A DNA stretch of 64,000 nucleotides, from contig NC_045138.2 of assembly GCF_008831285.2 (NCBI RefSeq), positions 28,429,934-28,493,933 on the forward strand, written 5' to 3'. This document shows positions 58,720-64,000 of this stretch, one piece after another (position 1 is the first letter of the stretch; every line of letters begins with the position of its first letter). This DNA is from Nymphaea colorata (taxonomy: Eukaryota; Streptophyta; Magnoliopsida; Nymphaeales; Nymphaeaceae). Position numbers and translations under genes: made by a program. The notes beneath the pieces are model-generated. The model was not told the DNA's origin and did no database searches. It saw nothing but the letters and a program-made list of their open reading frames with translations.

Positions 58720-59920
58720 GATCGATCTTATGGATACCTATGTAGAAAAGATTTTCATTTCAATCATTTTTGTTTTCGGTTCAAACTAATCGACCTGTTT
58801 AGAATCAAACAACCATGTTCTAGATGACAGATTGGCTGGGCAGAAGAATTCACATGCCCTCTGTGTACATGGTGGTCTACTTTTCTGCAAATTATGAAAG
58901 CTATATGTGGACGCAATCTATACAATCGAACTGTATTAATCAATACATTAGTTGAATAAGAGGTACTTTCATTGGTCCAACATGGTATTAAGTGTACAAA
59001 TGCAACTAGAACATTAATGAACTTTCATTATATGAGTAATGTGTACGACAATGGCCCTCTGCTGCAAGTACAAAGTTCGGAGTGGCCTGCCTTTCCTTCA
59101 CTCTGAACTTCACTTTTTATCCTTTCGAATAATTTTCAACCATAGGAAGTCTGTTTTTACCACTACCTCTTCCTCAATTTGGAGTACATCAGACGCTTTT
59201 GGAAGTAATTACTTGGCTTGTGTTTGTTGAACCTGCAGCAAAACGACAACTCACAACAACAAAACGGGAGAGACAAAGAGATTAGATTGAAGAACAACTG
59301 TGAGTGCATCATTTTTGGGTTTGCTGAAAGGAGCCCTCTACTTGATCTTGTAGTCATCAAAGATCACAATTCATACAGAGTGGATGACTTTTAACGTGGA
59401 AGTTTCTCCTACGTATAGAGGAAATTTTTCCTTTCAATGTGTGAGTCAGTGTTGCTGGAAAATCTTTAAAAAATGAAAAGATCATCGACTTTGGAATACC
59501 AAGTAAAAAATCCGCAATCAACACTAACAAAGGGCAGAGGATGTACTTATTCGTGTTGGATATAGAGCTGTTACTATCTTGTCAGTGGCAAATCAAAGCT
59601 GAGTTATGTTAATGGCAAGATCAGGCAGCTGCATGCATGCCCCAATGACTGGGCAATTGGAGAACGGGAATATAAGAATCGTCCACAAGTATACGCTTAA
59701 GGAAAAATGAAGAGGGATTGGAGTATTTGTAAAATTTTTTATAAGGTAATGCCCATTTTAAACATTTTCTTACTTTTTCAAAACTTTTTTTTATCATTGT
59801 AGTTTATTTTTTAAAACTTTTAAACAACGGTATCCTGGTCATTGCACCAACGGGGTGTACACAAGTTTTCGTGCACAAGGAGGAATGTTAGGAGTCGAGT
59901 TTTCGGGGGCACGGTAGGTT
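58720..59920. other. Intergenic, nothing recognised
   Basis: AT-rich. 59700-59880 weakly resembles 46850-47260 (TTTTTATAA..GTAAT.., then GCACA..TTTTC.TGCACA), consistent with the larger duplication. Confidence 0.4.
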
Positions 59921-59924
59921 ATGT

Positions 59925-60385
59925 TGTGCTTCCCAACTTGGTCAAGTGCTTGAACTTTGGAAGATATTGCCTCATAAGTCTGTTCCTTGGAGAACGAAGC
60001 CTCCTCCTTCATCTGCCGGATCACTGGAAAAAAAGAGAAAGAATCCAGCAAATTAATCATCCCCACAAGCAAGCAAGTCCATTACTAAGGACTCGAGCCA
60101 AGTGGCAACAAGCGAAGCCACTAGCGGAGCTACAAATTTTGGCTGGTGGAGGCACTAGTTCAATAACGAAGGCACTTACTTATATATATAAACAACCAAA
60201 TATATGAAATTATTAAAACAAAATTACCTAAAGTTTTGTGGCTCTGCCCTGGATGTGACTCTGCCCCTGGTTGAAGTAAGTGGTTAACTAACATTTCCCC
60301 AACTGCGGGTTTCAGGGGTTTGCTTGATACAAAACTGGCTTTGAAGTGCGTCTTCTAATTGGCAACTCGGCAGTTGCAGAAGATG
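59925..60385 (-). pseudogene. TYDC relic D
   Basis: Minus strand. 60115-59925 matches the middle of the N-terminal half (LLDSFSFFPV for [10 protein letters not shown], then ALDQVGKHNI). 60385-60295 matches the first codons (QLED-LQSQF region, GCTTTGAAGTGCGTCTTC on the plus strand). About 180 bp of foreign AT-rich sequence separates the parts, and the rest of the gene is missing. It lies between duplicated blocks A and B but points opposite to relic B. Confidence 0.8.
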
Positions 60386-60688
60386 GGTGGTTGCTTACAA
60401 CGAGAGGAAGCTGGACTGCAGCTGTAAAGACGTTGGCAATGCAATTAATGGCTTCTTGAAAGCTTGGTTTATGCATCAAAAGTTAGGGTGGATCATATAG
60501 TGGACACAGAAGTAATGTGGGAGTAAAATTAACTATAATCATGAAAGAGATTGACTGATGAAACAAGAAAACCTGCATAACCTGGAGCAAGGGCCCAAGC
60601 ATATAAATTAGTTAGTTTCCACATATAAACAAGAATATATATATATATATATATATATATGGCAATTTTTATATTCGAATATATGAGA

Positions 60689-61505
60689 GGATTCATGTCC
60701 ATATGAAAAGCTAGCGGTTAAACTTCATTCTTTTTGTACCACTTGACTCATGGTTTGTTTGATTAAAACTTCATTTTTTTTTTGTACCAGTTGGCTCTGG
60801 TTTGTTTGGTTAAAACTTCATTCTTTTTGTACGTAACTTTTGCAAAGAATTAATATTAGTTTGTTGTCCGTTTACCATTCGATACCTATCGCCGAGAACC
60901 ACCACCAAGGCAGGGGGAATATGAGTTTTCCGGCCATTTTTCGGACAATAGGATGTAATCTTCTCTCGCTCACCTAGACGGGACAATGGTGAATACGGGC
61001 CTTTTTTTTAGACGATGTTTGTAAAGTTCATCAGAACCATGAGGCCCACATTTAAGGCCATGGTAACAAGGAAAGGAAATGAAACGCATAATTTCTCTGT
61101 GTTGGTGCGGAGCTTGTCATATATAGTTTGGTTAGAAGGCGCGTTTGAGTGGTTTCAGAAGGTGAGTTTGAGAATTAATCTGCTCGGTTCGGACGTCGGC
61201 TTAAAAAAGTGGAAACTTGGATTTGGTCTGTTGTACAAAATCCAAACTGTTCGCATCCGAAGCCGCAGTTTCGGTGGGGGGAGGAGGAGAGACGAGAAGG
61301 CTGCGTTCGTGAACAGGGGAGACAGAAAAAATGGAGCATCGAAGGCCACCGAAAAGGGGGAGACCTTCCTCCTTTGGCCCCAGAATTGCAGAATCAGACG
61401 ATCTCCCCAGGTAACCGAAAAATTTCTCTGTTCCTTGGTTTTCATGGTTTCTGATGCATTTACCTTTTAATGGGGAGGACTTTTTTATGGAGAAAATGGT
61501 CTAAG
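60689..61505 (+). repeat. Duplicated block B (copy 2)
   Basis: Longer counterpart of 47509-48183. It contains an open frame at 61015-61470 (151 codons, NRGDRKNGASKATEKGETFL) that is also partly open in copy 1. No known domain. Confidence 0.85.
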
Positions 61506-61509
61506 CAGA

Positions 61510-64000
61510 ACGTGATTTTTAGCTTAGGAAGAAAACGACTTTTGTACATGGCAAGATGAACATGATGTGTATGTGCTTGTTACTCGAGCTATCTTGGTTG
61601 CCACGGTCCGGCAACAGTGGCCCGTTTCTGCACTTACCTAGAAGTTTCATGGCCCTAATAGCATGGCTTCTACTTCTGTTCATCAGTTCACAGAGATGCC
61701 CACAAGGTTGCCTAATTTTTTATGCGCATGATGAGGATACTGTTGCACTATTAAGTCCTTTAGCTTGCTATCTAGAGGGAAGGCTGGTTTTCTTGCCTCG
61801 AAAGAGGAAGCTTTGGTTTCTAACCTCTTGGAGGTGATCAACCCACCACCACCAGGAAGTTTAGGTTGAATCATGGTTATTGGAATCACTTCTAGAGTAA
61901 TAAGTGAGGATCCGTATTCCTGGAAATTGGAAGCGGAATCCGTACCATGACCATAAATAAGCTGAATTCCTGTCATGGGGATCCCAATTCCCTTGTCCTT
62001 TTGCTTTTAGGTTGTTCTTGAATATCTTGTGCTCTATTGTTCAAAATTCTTGCGTAGTTATGTCAAGTTGTAAAATTTTTGTATGCCAACATATCATTCT
62101 CATTATTGCTTTCCACCCATTGAAGACTACCCAAGTCTGCCAAAATGTTGAAATGACTGCCTCTCAATCCTGTTCTGCTCTGTGATTCTCACTCTGGCAT
62201 GGTTTGGGTAGGGACCTGTTCATGTTGCATGTCGTCAAACGGGGTTTTCTTCCTTGAGTTTGCCTAAAATCGATAAAAGCATAGAATTCGTTCAAACAGT
62301 GAAATCGTTCTTGAAACAGTGAATGAGTAAAATAATACTTCAAGGCTTGTCGAATGGATACTGCTTAGGTCTACTGTATGTGCTCAGGTAGATGCAGGGG
62401 AGAGTGGAATCGGAGAAAAATTGGTTCTTCCTTCTAACATTCACACTGTGCATACAAGTTGTATCTTGGAACTCATGCCTGTCAAGTCAGACCTTATAGG
62501 TGTATTTAACATTGATCCATTCTGTTAGCTGTGAACTCTTACATCATATTTTTATGACGAAAATGCAGTTTCTTAAGAATAAAGTTCATTGCCAGCAGTT
62601 GATTCTTGAAACTCCTCACGCCATAAATGAATGATTTAGTAGTGGATTCCTACTAAACAAATGATTTGTTAGCATCCACGTAATCATATTCAAAGAACAA
62701 TGTGAGAAAGTGAGAAATTTGTTAGGCCTGTGCCCTCCTATCGGTAGAAGGAGCTGATCCCTCTTCAAACGGACAAGCAAAAGTGTGTTCTCTTTGAATC
62801 TCGTTATTACAAGATTTGACTGTGGGACCTGCTACCTTTTCCAGGGATTCAAATGGAAGTAGTCTAGAATAAACATGCCTTAACTGAAAATCTTGCTGTT
62901 CCATTTTATGATGCAACATTTAGAGCTTCTGTAGCCCATGCAGAGATTCATTCTGAGGCACTTTCTTGTACAATGTACAGCTGAAAAATGCAGCTACTAA
63001 TACTATTTCTTGCTGTTTAGCTCAAGCCATTTGTCCGTGTGTCTGAATGTGCTTATGAGGTCGTAAGCTTTAAACATCAAGAAATACTTGTGGAATTTTT
63101 TTAGGTTTTCTTCCCAGTAAGGTCTACAGATGACCGATGGAGGGTCCAACAATTTGACAATGCCTACATCATAACTCCGTGACCGGCACACCTGTTTCCT
63201 TCATCATCCAACTTGAATCAGGTGGCCCCTTCAAGGGAGCAAGATCTGAATACTAATAACTTGCTAGCTTTTGTTGCATATGATATTTAGGATCATATCT
63301 CTTTATGATTCATGAACTCATGTAGCACTCTTTAAGGATCAAATACTCTTTGTCTCTTTTGGGGGATATGGAGTACATATTTCTTTTTCTACTGAAAGTT
63401 TCTAGCCTTTGGAAACTTCTAGCCTTTGGAAAGGTTCATTCTATTATCAGAAATATTACTTTCGGGTTTTAATTGGTGAGGGTAGTGTCGGGTATTAATT
63501 GGAAAGTATTGCTTTTCTTCAAAATCTTGAGAATCCACAGAATGAAAATTATGATAGAAAAATAATAGAGGAAATGATGAAATTATGGGTTTTCTACTAC
63601 TTTTCTTACAAAAATATTGATAATAATCTGAGATAGTTATTAAAATGTTAAAAAGATACCAATAAAATTCAAATATATTTAAAGATGTTTGCTTGAAAAT
63701 TTGAAATTCTCACCTAAATCACACAATATTTTCATTTTGGTGATATTTTCAAAATGTTATCATAAGTTCCTTTTCTTGTTTCAGTGTTTTGGTGTTTTTT
63801 ATCGCTATATTTTGAAAATAATTCTTACCTTTGTGACAATGGTTTTTCCAAGGCAATTATTGTACAGCTCAAGGGCAGGGTACCTTCTACATGAGGAATG
63901 ACTAGGCGAAGTGAAATCACCTCTAACTTTTTCAGACATCGTGAACTTTTGGTAGGATTTGGATCATCTTCCCCTTACAAGTTTCATTCCTCTGCAGAAT
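61510..64000. other. Intergenic, nothing recognised
   Basis: AT-rich sequence to the window edge. Short open frames (for example 61556-61837 +) show no domain. No RNA gene seen. Confidence 0.4.

Overview
This is nuclear DNA of a flowering plant. The evidence is spliced genes with GT-AG introns, a plant-type poly(A) polymerase, a plant MATE (DETOXIFICATION) transporter, plant tyrosine/DOPA decarboxylase (TYDC) copies, several Ty1/copia retrotransposons, a TRIM, a hAT-like MITE and a scrap of plastid DNA. I cannot name the species. A single-exon TYDC gene with its relics would suit a basal eudicot or magnoliid, but that is a guess.

Layout. 1-9249 (+): most of a nuclear poly(A) polymerase gene (PAPS), first exon cut by the window edge, at least 12 exons, with a possible GC-AG last intron. 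12364-12738 (-): an inverted stray copy of PAPS exon 8. 14985-16594 (-): a MATE transporter that is complete except for one frameshift. 17840-23656: copia element 1, with a 359-bp tandem duplication over its left LTR edge and a hAT-like MITE inside its reverse transcriptase. 24478-30969: copia element 2, which carries a degenerate Dof zinc-finger gene fragment and a chimeric plastid (atpB + rpoA) insertion. 32318-32889 (-): TYDC relic A. 35740-37269 (-): the one intact TYDC gene, with a TATA box. 37862-44140: a 5'-truncated copia piece joined through an LTR to a second copia copy that has lost most of its reverse transcriptase. 44186-44642: a complete 457-bp TRIM. 46400-47510 (+): TYDC relic B. 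48204-53078 (-): copia element 4 with 300-bp LTRs and matching target-site duplications. 53640-54364: poly-G, a 71-bp palindromic tandem repeat and other simple repeats. 54364-55237 (-): TYDC relic C. 56861-56992: a long CT/AT microsatellite. 59925-60385 (-): TYDC relic D. Two blocks (about 44.7-45.3 kb and 47.5-48.2 kb) recur at about 58.2-58.7 kb and 60.7-61.5 kb, so the TYDC relics B and D lie in a duplicated segment.

How it fits together. PAPS is a housekeeping mRNA 3'-end processing gene. The rest is a repeat-rich region in which a TYDC gene was duplicated several times; one copy stays intact and the others are cut by deletions, frameshifts and repeats. Residues visible in the intact TYDC (PLP lysine, catalytic-loop Tyr, substrate-pocket Ser) predict a true decarboxylase for tyrosine/DOPA rather than an aldehyde synthase or a tryptophan decarboxylase. 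I see no new multi-gene system. The most unusual items are the gene and plastid fragments nested in copia element 2, the full-length inverted PAPS exon copy, and the TYDC duplication history.
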